Notes under the pieces: model-generated
Told to the model about the DNA's origin: nothing
Databases searched by the model: none
Seen by the model: only the letters and a program-made list of their open reading frames with translations
Part shown: piece after piece, positions 49,740 through 58,729 of the stretch
How positions within the stretch are numbered: the first letter of the stretch is position 1
How the letters are laid out: each line of letters starts with the position of its first letter
Made by a program: the position numbers and the translations under genes
Source of the DNA: JBBSOK01 sp965219125
Lineage (GTDB): Bacteria > Bacteroidota > Bacteroidia > Flavobacteriales > Flavobacteriaceae
Direction: 5' to 3'
DNA length: 64,000 bases
NCBI GenBank assembly: GCA_965219125.1
Contig: CBDCMO010000001.1
Span: 382,533 to 446,532, forward strand

Positions 49740-51286
49740 GAAACTTTCTGCATTTCTTTTTGTGAATTAATTATCTTAATAAAGATGCTTGGCGATATTC
49801 CGGTTACAGATTTAAAAACAGTTGTAAAAATGCTGTGAGATGAAAAACCAGTTTCTTCGGCCAAATAACTTATTTTATAATTTAAGTAAGTAGAATCTGT
49901 TTTTAGTTTATCTGTTATATAATTAATACGAAGTTCATTTACATACGCATTAAAATTTTTGTCTTTTTGAACATTTATAATTTCTGAAAGATATTTGGTA
50001 TTGGTTTCAAACTGCGAAGCCAATTGGGCTAGGGACATCTCTTTATTTAAAAATCGTTCAGAATTTTCGAACTCGAATAATTTTTTAATAATGGTATTTT
50101 CCGTTTCCTTCGGAATTGAAAGACTTTTAGCCGTTTCAGACTGAATTTCGATTTTTTCTAAAGCAGGTTTTTCACGTTTTTGAAAATAACTGATAAATCC
50201 TTTTAAGGTTTTAACTTTAGATGTGTAGTAGAATTTCAAAATAAAAAATACAAAAATTAAAATGATAAGTATTGAAACTAAAATAATAACAGTTTGGTTT
50301 AATCCGTCGGCCGAATTTTTTATTTCAATTTCCTCTTGATTGTTAATATAATTGTACGCAATATTTACCGCATTTTGTTCTGATTGGCTTTTTTGAAGCG
50401 ACAATACAATGTTTTTATTCGTGTACAATTTAAAATTTTCTAAATCATCAAGTGCAAGATAGTTAGATGCAATAAGCTCATTGAACTTTATTTGATACTT
50501 TAAATTATTAAAAAAAATTGCAATGCGATTCGCCTCATTTAAAGTTTCGATGGATTTTTTATATTGTTTATTCAAAAAATATATATTTCCTTTTCCTAAG
50601 AGGAATAACATTTTAAGATAGTCTGTGTTTTCATATTTATTTATGAGAAGTCCGGCATTTTCGAAATAAATAGTAGCAGAATCAAGTTGAAAATTTCTGA
50701 GATGTAAATTGGCAATTTCAATATCTAAATTAGCATATTGAGAAGCTACTTTAAGTGAATCTGAAATGTTTATATTTTTTGCTTCGTAGTAAAATTCAAA
50801 GGCGTTAACGATACTATCATTGTTATAATTTTCGCTACCGTTTAATTGATAGATTGCGTATTTACGCCAATCTTCAAATAAAAGATCTTCAACAGTCCCT
50901 AATTTTTCGGCTTCTTCAATATATAAATTGGCTACAGCATCTAGGCCTATATCTTGAAATATATTTGCCAGTAAAACATTTAATTTAATCTTAGTTTTAG
51001 AAGTTACTTTATCCTTATATTCAGTTGCTTCTAAACCTTTGGAAAGGGCATTTTCATAATTTCCCTGAATATAAAAACTTGTTGCCAAAACCAATTTTCC
51101 TTCGGCAATTTGCGATTCGTTTTTAGAAGAGCTAATAATATAATCGGCAAGTTTTTGGGCTTTCTCGGGTTGGGAATATACAATTGAATTTGCTTCGTTC
51201 AAAAAATCTTCAATTGCAGTATTCTCTTGTGCCGAGCTTTCAAAATTCAGCAAAAAGAATAATAGTAAAAGAATAAAAAAACGCAT
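49736..51286 (-). CDS. Membrane-spanning TPR regulator with C-terminal AraC-type HTH
   Basis: 516 residues. Signal sequence (to SSAQE), about 300 residues of periplasmic TPR-like helices, one transmembrane helix near 330-350 (TVIILVSILIILIFVFFIL), a linker, and an AraC-type DNA-binding domain (about 405-510: MSLAQLASQFETNTKYLSEI, NAYVNELRINYI, ISYLAEETGFSSHSIFTTVFKSVTGISPS). This one-component design senses outside the membrane and binds DNA inside. It overlaps the HTH-less paralogue by 4 bp. A DUF4199 gene lies 13 bp upstream. Confidence 0.88.
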   Translation of the reverse strand: MRFFILLLLFFLLNFESSAQENTAIEDFLNEANSIVYSQPEKAQKLADYIISSSKNESQIAEGKLVLATSFYIQGNYENALSKGLEATEYKDKVTSKTKIKLNVLLANIFQDIGLDAVANLYIEEAEKLGTVEDLLFEDWRKYAIYQLNGSENYNNDSIVNAFEFYYEAKNINISDSLKVASQYANLDIEIANLHLRNFQLDSATIYFENAGLLINKYENTDYLKMLFLLGKGNIYFLNKQYKKSIETLNEANRIAIFFNNLKYQIKFNELIASNYLALDDLENFKLYTNKNIVLSLQKSQSEQNAVNIAYNYINNQEEIEIKNSADGLNQTVIILVSILIILIFVFFILKFYYTSKVKTLKGFISYFQKREKPALEKIEIQSETAKSLSIPKETENTIIKKLFEFENSERFLNKEMSLAQLASQFETNTKYLSEIINVQKDKNFNAYVNELRINYITDKLKTDSTYLNYKISYLAEETGFSSHSIFTTVFKSVTGISPSIFIKIINSQKEMQKVS

Positions 51287-51299
51287 TATTCGTTCGTTT

Positions 51300-51776
51300 T
51301 TATTTCCTCCTTACAAAAAATGCCATAATTGCACTAGTCAATATTCCCGAAACCAACGATCCAACGGCGGCTTGAAACATATATCGCGCTAAATTATAAT
51401 CTGCCAAAGCCTCTTCGCGGCTAAGAAGACGATTATCAACCGAGTAGGCTATAAGGTTTGTAAAATAGGAAGGAGCTATATATTCGCTTGATAGGTAAAG
51501 CGTTAGTGGCGAAAGTAAAGCCACAAATAAACTTATTAAACAACCACATAAAAATGCTTGCAGCCACGTAATTGACCCGTTGTAAAATCGTCTCCGTTTT
51601 TCTTTAAGCGCTAAATAAAAGAAAAGCAAGCCAAACGGAACAAAAAGTAAGGTAAGCCACCAATGTTCTGCAATATATTCGTCATGCCAGCCCATTGTAT
51701 GTTCTAACATCATCCAAATTAGGGTAGCTATTGTAAAAATTACCGCCCATTTTAATTCAAGTTTTATGCTTTTCAT
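51300..51776 (-). CDS. DUF4199 integral membrane protein
   Basis: 158 residues, four hydrophobic segments (about 9-23, 38-56, 72-94 and 132-154) and the family pattern LKEKRRRFYNGSITWLQAFLCG and SEYIAPSYF. The function of DUF4199 is unknown. It is first in a probable three-gene operon with the TPR/AraC pair (13 bp and 4-bp overlap). A degraded second copy lies at 46749-47068. Confidence 0.88.
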   Translation of the reverse strand: MKSIKLELKWAVIFTIATLIWMMLEHTMGWHDEYIAEHWWLTLLFVPFGLLFFYLALKEKRRRFYNGSITWLQAFLCGCLISLFVALLSPLTLYLSSEYIAPSYFTNLIAYSVDNRLLSREEALADYNLARYMFQAAVGSLVSGILTSAIMAFFVRRK

Positions 51777-51949
51777 TGGTAAAAATTAAGTGCTTGTGAA
51801 GATACTAAAAATTAAAATCCTTTTCTGTGGAAATAAACCACGGAAAAGGATTTTGAAAATTTAATTGTTGAATTGACTTTGAAAGATTTTAAACTTTATA
51901 AAGGAAAACAATCTGTTTTTAATTTAAAATAAATATAATTAAATTTTTT

Positions 51950-52016
51950 CTCTGTGAAACTCTGCGGAACAGCTATAACGGTAAGTTTCGCGGAGAAAAC
52001 GCAGAGTTACACAGAG
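51950..52016. repeat. Large inverted repeat in the secA-DUF4199 gap
   Basis: CTCTGTGAAACTCTGCG (51950-51966) and CGCAGAGTTACACAGAG (52000-52016) pair at 16 of 17 positions. A related motif (CTCTGTGTCCTTTGCG, then CACGCAGAGTCGC) lies at 63663-63710. The remaining bases 51777-51949 and 52017-52063 hold no gene. Confidence 0.7.
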
Positions 52017-52063
52017 TTTTTTATAAAACCAAATAGGTTTACATCTAAAATCTAACGTCTATT

Positions 52064-55000
52064 TTACTCATCAACCAAAACCCATTCGCCTTTATCAATA
52101 AGTGGGATTGCCTGTTTGTACTTAACCTCTTTATTTTCACCGCTCATCACGTGTTTAATGGTTACTTTATCGTTACGGTTAATTTTTGGACGGTCGCGAG
52201 TAATGGTTTCAGTAATCTGTTGTTGCTGAGGTTGTGTATTTCCGGCAGCTCTAGATTGTGCTGAGCGTTCGTCCATATTCATAATCTCATCTTTCTGCTC
52301 GCTTAGTTTTTCTTTTGGTTTTGCATCGCGTGCTTCTTGAAATGCTTGTTGGTTTTCCTGCGGCAATTCTCCCTTAAACAAGAATGAAATAACTTCTTTA
52401 TTTACCTTTTCAATCATTACTTTAAAAAGCTCAAAAGCTTCAAACTTGTAAATTAATAAAGGATCTTTTTGCTCGTGAACAGCAAGTTGAACAGATTGCT
52501 TCAACTCATCCATTTTACGTAAATGCGTTTTCCACGAATCATCTATAATTGCAAGGGTTATATTCTTTTCAAAATCGTTAACCAATTGCTCTCCTTGGCT
52601 TTCGTAAGCTTTTTCAAGGTCTGTAGCAACGTTTAATGTTTTTACACCATCTGTAAATGGTACTAAAATTCGCTTGTATTTGTCACGTTGGGTTTCGTAA
52701 ACATTTTTGATAACGGGAAATGCCATTTCAGCATTTCTTTCCATTTTATTTTTGTAATGCTCAAAAGCTGCTTTGTAAACTTTACCAGCAATATCTTGAG
52801 CACCCATTTTCTCAAATTCGGCTTGCGTTACAGGCGAGCTCATTGAAAAATAACGGATCAACTCAAATTCAAAATTTTTATAATCTTGCGCGCCTTTGTT
52901 TGCTATTGCAATAACTTCTGCCGTATCGTAAATCATATTCGCGATATCAACGCGCAATCTATCACCGAACAAAGCGTGGAAACGACGTTTGTAAACCACT
53001 TCACGTTGAGCGTTCATTACATCATCATATTCAAGCAATCGCTTTCTAATTCCGAAGTTATTTTCCTCTACTTTTTTCTGCGCACGCTCAATAGATTTTG
53101 AAATCATACTGTGTTGTATCACTTCGCCTTCTTTCAAGCCCATTCTGTCCATCATTTTGGCGATACGTTCGCTACCAAATAATCGCATCAAGTTATCTTC
53201 CAAAGAAACATAGAAAAGTGAACTTCCCGGATCTCCTTGACGACCACTACGACCACGTAACTGCCTGTCTACACGACGGCTATCGTGACGTTCTGTACCA
53301 ATAATTGCCAAACCGCCCGCTTTTTTAACTTCGTCGCTTAGCTTAATATCAGTACCACGACCTGCCATGTTGGTTGCAATTGTAACAATACCACTTTTAC
53401 CAGCATCAGCAACAATATCGGCTTCTTTTTTATGCATTTTTGCGTTAAGTACATTATGCGGAATGTTTCGCATACTCAACGTTCTACTCAAAATTTCTGA
53501 AATTTCAACCGAAGTTGTACCAATTAAAACGGGTCTTCCAGCTTTTGAAAGCTCTGTAACTTCTTCAATTACGGCATTGTATTTTTCACGTTTTGTTTTA
53601 TAGATTTTATCTTGAACATCGTGACGCGCAATTGGACGGTTTGTTGGAATTTCAACAACATCCAATTTGTATATTTCCCATAATTCGCCAGCTTCTGTTA
53701 CCGCAGTACCTGTCATTCCTGAAAGCTTGCGGTACATTCTGAAATAATTTTGAAGTGTAATAGTCGCAAAAGTTTGAGTAACGGCTTCAATTTTTACATC
53801 TTCTTTAGCTTCAATTGCTTGATGAAGACCATCGCTGTAACGGCGACCGTCCATAATACGGCCAGTTTGCTCGTCTACAATCATAACCTTATTTTCCATT
53901 ACCACATATTCGGTATCTTTTTCGAATAAGGTATAGGCTTTCAACAATTGGTTTAGCGTGTGGATTCGTTCACTTTTAATTCCGAAGTCACGAAATAAAG
54001 TCTCTTTAAGATCTGCTTCTTTTTCAGGAGTTAAACCTTGACTTTCAATTTTTCCAATTTCAATACCAATTTCTGGCATTACGAAGAAATCCGGATTGTC
54101 TTCACCGGAAAGAAATGAAATTCCCTTATCGGTAAGTTCTATTTGATTGTTTTTTTCTTCAATTACAAAATATAATTCAGCATCAACCTTCGGCATTTCG
54201 CGGTTATTATCCGCCATATATTGGTTTTCTGTTTTCTGAAGAATTTGCTTAACACCTTCTTCCGATAGAAATTTAATCAACGCCTTGTTTTTTGGAAGAC
54301 CGCGATAAACACGCAGCAATTGAAAACCACCTTCTTTAAGATCGCCATCTTTAATCAATTTTTTAGCATCACTTAAAACTGTGGTAAGATATTTTCTTTG
54401 AACATCTACAATGCTGTTGATTTTTGGTTTAAGCTCATTAAATTCGTGACGGTCGCCTTCGGGAACGGGTCCGGAAATAATCAAAGGCGTTCTCGCGTCA
54501 TCAATAAGCACGCTATCTACCTCATCCACAATTGCGTAATGATGTGGACGCTGCACCAAATCTGACGGGGCGTGCGCCATATTATCACGCAAATAATCGA
54601 AACCAAATTCGTTATTTGTTCCGTACGTAATATCGCTGTTGTAAGCTTTTTTTCGTGCTGCGGAATTTGGCTTGTGGTTATCAATACAATCTACAGTCAA
54701 CCCGTGAAATTGAAATAAGGGTGCCATCCACGCACTATCCCTTTTTGCAAGATAATCGTTTACGGTTACCAAGTGAACGCCGTTACCAGCCAATGCATTT
54801 AAGTACATCGGTAAAGTTGCAACCAACGTTTTACCTTCCCCAGTTTGCATTTCGGCAACTTTGCCTTCGTGAAGCGCAACACCACCAATTAGCTGAACAT
54901 CGTAATGAACCATATCCCACGTAATGGCTTTACCAGCGGCATCCCAAGAGTTTTGATAGATTGCCTTTTCGCCTTCTAAGGTTATAAAATCTTTTTCGGC

Positions 55001-55423
55001 TGAAAGTTCACGGTCAAAAGGTGACGCAGTTACGGTTAAGGTCTCGTTGTTTTTGAAACGTTTAGCCGTTTCCTTCATTACCGCAAAGGCTTCGGGAAGT
55101 ATTTTGGTAAGTGTAGCTTTTTCAACTGTGTAACATTCATCTTTTAAGGAATCAATTTCATTATAAATATCTTCCTTTTTATTGATGTCCTGTTCGTCGT
55201 CTGCCTGTTTTTCTAGACTTTCAATCTTGTCTCGAAGTGTTTTTTGAGCTTCTTTTATTTCATTTTTGAAATAAATAGTCTTGGCTCGCAATGCATCGTG
55301 AGAAAGCGCTTCAATTTCAACTTCAAATTTCTTTATTTCTGATACGAGCGGTTGTATTTCGCTTATATCTTTCTTGCTTTTGTCTCCAACAAAAACTTTT
55401 AATACACTGTCTAAAAAAGTCAT
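52064..55423 (-). CDS. secA: Protein translocase ATPase SecA
   Basis: 1119 residues, longer than the roughly 900 of E. coli, as usual in Bacteroidota. Walker A EMQTGEGKT is at 191-199, the preprotein and DEAD region has YGTNNEFGFDYLRDNMA and DEVDSVLIDDARTPLIISGP, and the second motor domain has IATNMAGRGTDI and RQLRGRSGRQGDPGSS. An insertion of about 100 residues follows the DEVD region. The C-terminus ends in WVLVDE without the Cys-rich zinc finger. It drives Sec export, including precursors for the T9SS and curli proteins. Monocistronic. Confidence 0.98.
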   Translation of the reverse strand: MTFLDSVLKVFVGDKSKKDISEIQPLVSEIKKFEVEIEALSHDALRAKTIYFKNEIKEAQKTLRDKIESLEKQADDEQDINKKEDIYNEIDSLKDECYTVEKATLTKILPEAFAVMKETAKRFKNNETLTVTASPFDRELSAEKDFITLEGEKAIYQNSWDAAGKAITWDMVHYDVQLIGGVALHEGKVAEMQTGEGKTLVATLPMYLNALAGNGVHLVTVNDYLAKRDSAWMAPLFQFHGLTVDCIDNHKPNSAARKKAYNSDITYGTNNEFGFDYLRDNMAHAPSDLVQRPHHYAIVDEVDSVLIDDARTPLIISGPVPEGDRHEFNELKPKINSIVDVQRKYLTTVLSDAKKLIKDGDLKEGGFQLLRVYRGLPKNKALIKFLSEEGVKQILQKTENQYMADNNREMPKVDAELYFVIEEKNNQIELTDKGISFLSGEDNPDFFVMPEIGIEIGKIESQGLTPEKEADLKETLFRDFGIKSERIHTLNQLLKAYTLFEKDTEYVVMENKVMIVDEQTGRIMDGRRYSDGLHQAIEAKEDVKIEAVTQTFATITLQNYFRMYRKLSGMTGTAVTEAGELWEIYKLDVVEIPTNRPIARHDVQDKIYKTKREKYNAVIEEVTELSKAGRPVLIGTTSVEISEILSRTLSMRNIPHNVLNAKMHKKEADIVADAGKSGIVTIATNMAGRGTDIKLSDEVKKAGGLAIIGTERHDSRRVDRQLRGRSGRQGDPGSSLFYVSLEDNLMRLFGSERIAKMMDRMGLKEGEVIQHSMISKSIERAQKKVEENNFGIRKRLLEYDDVMNAQREVVYKRRFHALFGDRLRVDIANMIYDTAEVIAIANKGAQDYKNFEFELIRYFSMSSPVTQAEFEKMGAQDIAGKVYKAAFEHYKNKMERNAEMAFPVIKNVYETQRDKYKRILVPFTDGVKTLNVATDLEKAYESQGEQLVNDFEKNITLAIIDDSWKTHLRKMDELKQSVQLAVHEQKDPLLIYKFEAFELFKVMIEKVNKEVISFLFKGELPQENQQAFQEARDAKPKEKLSEQKDEIMNMDERSAQSRAAGNTQPQQQQITETITRDRPKINRNDKVTIKHVMSGENKEVKYKQAIPLIDKGEWVLVDE

Positions 55424-55475
55424 TTTTAATATGGTTTTATTACTGCGTTGGTTAAAAACGCTAAATGTAGTTTTA

Positions 55476-55483
55476 CAAATTTA
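55476..55483 (-). promoter_or_regulatory. TAnnTTTG -7 box of secA
   Basis: TAAATTTG on the minus strand, about 53 bp upstream of the start codon. Confidence 0.65.
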
Positions 55484-55542
55484 CGCCTTTGGGCGTTTTA
55501 ATAAGGCTTGTTGCGGTTTTTTAAAATATTTTAACACAAAAA

Positions 55543-55562
55543 AAAGCCCCGAAAGAGACTTT
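55543..55562 (-). terminator. Terminator of the DUF2795 gene
   Basis: On the minus strand AAAGTCTC, TTTC, GGGGCTTT pairs throughout using G-U wobbles, followed by a T-run. On the plus strand the same stem has mismatches, so it is specific for minus-strand transcription. Confidence 0.75.
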
Positions 55563-55593
55563 TTAAATTTATAATATATTGAAGTGGTGCAGA

Positions 55594-55815
55594 TTAATAT
55601 TCATCTTCGTTCCAAAGATAATCGTCGTCTGTTGGATAATCTGCCCAAATTTCTTCGATAGAATCATATGAATCTTCTTCATCTTCAATTGCTTGTAAGT
55701 TTTCTACAACTTCTAACGGAGCGCCTGTTCTAATAGCGTAATCTATTAATTCGTCCTTTGAAGCTGGCCAAGGTGCATCACTTAAATGAGATGCAAGTTC
55801 TAGTGTCCAATACAT
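55594..55815 (-). CDS. DUF2795 protein
   Basis: 73 residues: MYWTLELASHLSDAPWPASK, then DELIDYAIRTGAPLEVVENL and an acidic tail (EDEEDSYDSIEEIW, DYPTDDDYLW). The central helix-turn pattern APWPASKxELIxYA is the DUF2795 family, small proteins common in Bacteroidota. Function unknown. It has its own promoter and terminator, a sign of a highly expressed stand-alone gene. Confidence 0.88.
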   Translation of the reverse strand: MYWTLELASHLSDAPWPASKDELIDYAIRTGAPLEVVENLQAIEDEEDSYDSIEEIWADYPTDDDYLWNEDEY

Positions 55816-55837
55816 AATTATGGATTTAAATTTCGTG

Positions 55838-55845
55838 CAAAAATA
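55838..55845 (-). promoter_or_regulatory. TAnnTTTG -7 box of the DUF2795 gene
   Basis: TATTTTTG on the minus strand, 22 bp upstream of the ATG. Confidence 0.65.
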
Positions 55846-56019
55846 ATTTTTTTGACGACAAAGTCAAGTAAAATCGTAATTATTTCTGAATTATTTTAAA
55901 GAACATTCTTAACTATTTAATTATCAATAACTTGAACTTAAATAATTAGATATTATTTTAACAATTATTATAGATTTTAAAACATTTAATTGCAAAGGCA
56001 AACTGCGACTGAAAACTGG

Positions 56020-56592
56020 TTACTCTTTTTGAGGTATCCATTTAATCTCTTCAGCGCTCAACTGGTAAGTCAACATTCGTGCCAGCACAAATAAGTAATC
56101 TGAAAGTCGGTTTAGGTAGGTTAAAACCATTGGATCGGTTGGCTCTTCGTGGTTTAATAAGGTTGCCAAACGTTCGGCACGACGGCAAACACAGCGTGCA
56201 ACGTGACAATATGACACCGTTGTATGTCCGCCTGGCAATACAAAATGCGTCATTTGAGGAAGGGTTTCTTCCATTTTATCAATTTCAGTTTCTAAAAAGC
56301 TAATGTCCCCATCACTTATCTTCGGAATATTTAAACGTTCCTTTCCATTTTTCAAGATTTGCTTTTCAGGATCGGTTGCTAAAATTGCACCGACAGTAAA
56401 AAGCTTTTCCTGAATTTTAATCAACGTTTTTTTTGAATGTTCATCAATTTCTTGGTCGCGTATCAAACCAATAAAGCTATTCAATTCATCAACAGTGCCA
56501 TAACTATCTATGCGAATATGATATTTAGGAACGCGTGTGCCGCCAAATAGGGCAGTTGTACCTTTATCGCCTGTTTTTGTGTAAACTTTCAT
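56020..56592 (-). CDS. Cob(I)alamin adenosyltransferase, PduO/MMAB type
   Basis: 190 residues. The N-terminal ATP-binding segment MKVYTKTGDKGTTALFGGTR and SYGTVDELNSFIG are characteristic of PduO-type enzymes, and the conserved CHVARCVCRRAERL helix with its Arg and Glu is present. It converts cob(I)alamin to adenosylcobalamin, the cofactor of icmF in this same window. Monocistronic, with a TAnnTTTG box 31 bp upstream. Confidence 0.95.
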   Translation of the reverse strand: MKVYTKTGDKGTTALFGGTRVPKYHIRIDSYGTVDELNSFIGLIRDQEIDEHSKKTLIKIQEKLFTVGAILATDPEKQILKNGKERLNIPKISDGDISFLETEIDKMEETLPQMTHFVLPGGHTTVSYCHVARCVCRRAERLATLLNHEEPTDPMVLTYLNRLSDYLFVLARMLTYQLSAEEIKWIPQKE

Positions 56593-56622
56593 ATAGCTTT
56601 ATAGTTTGTAGTTTAAAGTTGG

Positions 56623-56630
56623 CAAATTTA
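56623..56630 (-). promoter_or_regulatory. TAnnTTTG -7 box of the adenosyltransferase gene
   Basis: TAAATTTG on the minus strand. Confidence 0.65.
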
Positions 56631-56738
56631 CAAATATCAGATTTAAAACATCCTACTTTAATTATTTTCAATTTATTGAAGGAATAGCATTATAAAATTG
56701 ACTAAATTAACAGAGCTTTTACATTTTGTTTTATTTTC

Positions 56739-57487
56739 ATGAAAAAACCACTATTATTTTTACTATTTAATTTAATTTCTACATTAACCTATTGTCAATT
56801 TGGCCCCGAACGAATTATCACAACAGATTTGAATGGACTTAATAGTATAGCAGTTGGTGATATAAATGGAGATTTACTTCCAGATGGTCTTGGAGATTTT
56901 GGACCGCGACAATATGTGTCAATTGTACAAAGAGGCTGTCGCTCGGTTTTTGCTGCAGATATTGATGGTGATGGAGTCTTTGTAAAGATTTGGATAATGA
57001 TGGAGATATTGATGTGCTTTATGGTTCAACTGAATCACCAATTGTTGAAAATAGTGAAGTAGCTTGGAGCGAAAATTTAGATGGTTTGGGTAATTTTGGA
57101 CCTAAGCAGGTTATTGGTAATCAATTAGAATTTACTTATCAAGTTACAGCAGCCGATATTGACAACGATGGCGATATGGATGTTTTTGCCGCCTCCCAAA
57201 ACAACGATAAATTTGTTTGGTATGAAAACCTAACTGTTTTAGGTATTGTAGAAAATAAGGTAAAAAATTTAAAAATATACCCAAACCCAAGTAGCGACAC
57301 CATTTTTATACGATCGCAAAATGAAGAAGTTTCAAAAATTGAAATCTATGATATTTTAGGGAAATCGTTATTTGTTAAAATGGGTGCTATAAAAGAAGTA
57401 AATATTACAACTCTTCCCGTTGGGCTGTATTTTATTAATGTTACAAGCAATAAAGGCAAGAGCGTTTTGAAGTTACTAAAGAATTAG
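56739..57487 (+). pseudogene. Frameshifted and shortened FG-GAP (VCBS) repeat protein with T9SS sorting domain
   Basis: The first frame gives a signal peptide (to LTYCQ) and FGPERIITTDLNGLNSIAVG, DINGDLLPDGLGDFGPRQ and AADIDGDG, then loses sense (FVKIWIMMEI). The second frame resumes KDLDNDGDIDVLYGS, AWSENLDGLGNFGPKQVIG, AADIDNDGDMDVF and ends with a T9SS domain (KNLKIYPNPSSDTIFI, VGLYFINVTSNKGKS). The shift falls near 56975. In addition, LLPDGLGDFGP and the loss of the usual WYEN segments suggest in-frame deletions between repeats. The gene is probably non-functional. Confidence 0.85.
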
Positions 57488-57524
57488 ATTATTTTTTCAT
57501 AATTCAAAATTCTGCATTCATAAT

Positions 57525-57683
57525 TCATAATTCAGAATTGTTTCCATCCCGCTCCTTTTTCCGTTCCAACATGCGCTTTTTAAAATCTGAAGTGCCAATT
57601 TTTTTGCGTTGTTTCATACTTCGCTTGGTATTCCAAATAACGATTACAAAGACTGCTATTAATGCGAAAATCCAGATATACAT
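57525..57683 (-). CDS. Small single-helix membrane protein
   Basis: 52 residues from ATG 57683: MYIWIFALIAVFVIVIW is one transmembrane helix, followed by a strongly basic tail (RSMKQRKKIG, FKKRMLERKKERDG). It is too short for most gene callers. Hydrophobic N-terminus, clean start codon and basic cytoplasmic tail support a real gene. No family recognised. It is on the same strand as yggS, about 160 bp further along. Confidence 0.6.
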   Translation of the reverse strand: MYIWIFALIAVFVIVIWNTKRSMKQRKKIGTSDFKKRMLERKKERDGNNSEL

Positions 57684-57767
57684 TTTAATTTATTTTTTAT
57701 TGACTTTATGTTGAAATAAGTGATTGTAAAATTAATGATTTAGTTTTCCTTATGCCAAATTATGGGT

Positions 57768-57844
57768 GTCTGAGTATTTTGAAAGCATTAACACAATTTA
57801 TTCAATTTAGGTACTTTTATTTGCTTTCAAAATATACCGAAGAC
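57768..57844. repeat. Long hairpin at the 3' side of the YggS gene
   Basis: GTCTGAGTATTTTGAAAGC (57768-57786) faces GCTTTCAAAATATACCGAAG (57823-57842), with a fully paired core of ATTTTGAAAGC. The right arm recurs at about 12195-12222 after another minus-strand gene. It may act as terminator; the remaining sequence around it (57684-57767) holds nothing further. Confidence 0.6.
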
Positions 57845-58501
57845 TTAATGACCATCTCTTTCCCCAAAAATTGCACTTCCAATACGTACCATATTGCTGC
57901 CGTTTTTTATTGCAATTTCGTAATCGCCCGTCATTCCCATACTTAAAATTTGTAGGTTATTTTCAGCTTTTAATCCATTAAATAGATTTTGAAGTTTTTT
58001 AAATTCGCTTTCAACTTGCTTTTCATCATCAGTAAAAGTCGCCATTCCCATTAAACCGACGATTTTACAATTTGTAAGTTTTTTAAAATCTTCCAAAGCT
58101 AAAAGTTTTTTGGCATCTTCCGCAGCCATACCGAATTTAGTGTCTTCTTCCGCAATTTTGATTTGAAGTAAACAATTTATAGTTCTATCATTTTTCGTTG
58201 CTTCTTTGTCAATTTCCTTTAAAAGTTTTAAGCTATCAACTGCGTGAATTAAACTCACAAACGGAGCCATATTTTTAACTTTATTCCGCTGTACGTGCCC
58301 AATCATATGCCATTCAATATCCTTCGGCATTTCTTCCCACTTACTTTCCATTTCCTGAATCTTGTTCTCACCAAATATGCGTTGGCCAACATTGTAAGCC
58401 TCCATTAAATCTGAAACAGGTTTGGTTTTTGAAACGGCTACAAGCGTAACGTTTTCGGGTAATTTGTTTTTGAAGGATTTTATATTTTCTGAAATAATCA
58501 T
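57845..58501 (-). CDS. YggS/PROSC-type pyridoxal-phosphate-binding protein
   Basis: 218 residues. PLP-binding Lys25 in LVAVSKTKP; further motifs FGENKIQEMESKW, EWHMIGHVQRNKVK, LQIKIAEEDTKFGM, LMGMATF, LSMGMTGDYEIAI and RIGSAIFG. The family keeps PLP homeostasis and has no known enzymatic reaction. Full length. Confidence 0.96.
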   Translation of the reverse strand: MIISENIKSFKNKLPENVTLVAVSKTKPVSDLMEAYNVGQRIFGENKIQEMESKWEEMPKDIEWHMIGHVQRNKVKNMAPFVSLIHAVDSLKLLKEIDKEATKNDRTINCLLQIKIAEEDTKFGMAAEDAKKLLALEDFKKLTNCKIVGLMGMATFTDDEKQVESEFKKLQNLFNGLKAENNLQILSMGMTGDYEIAIKNGSNMVRIGSAIFGERDGH

Positions 58502-58682
58502 CGAGTTATTGAAGGTTAAAAGTTTAAAAAATTTGATTTAAAATATTGAATTTGTTGACATAAGACTGATTGACGTAAGACCTACGACTAAATTCGGATT
58601 ATTTTAAAATATCGAAAATTTAACGTCACTAAATTAAATTGTTAAAATGAAGTTTAGTGAAACGCCAAATTTTAATGTATCT

Positions 58683-58722
58683 GTCCTACGTCTTACGTCC
58701 TAAAGCGAAGCGGTCTTGCGTC
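58683..58722. repeat. Copy of the dispersed GCGAAGCGGTCTT repeat
   Basis: GTCCTACGTCTTACGTCC, then AAGCGAAGCGGTCTTGCGTC: inverted relative to 3921-3953. A partial GACGTAAGACCTACGAC is at 58572-58588. Confidence 0.7.
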
Positions 58723-58729
58723 ATTCCGC

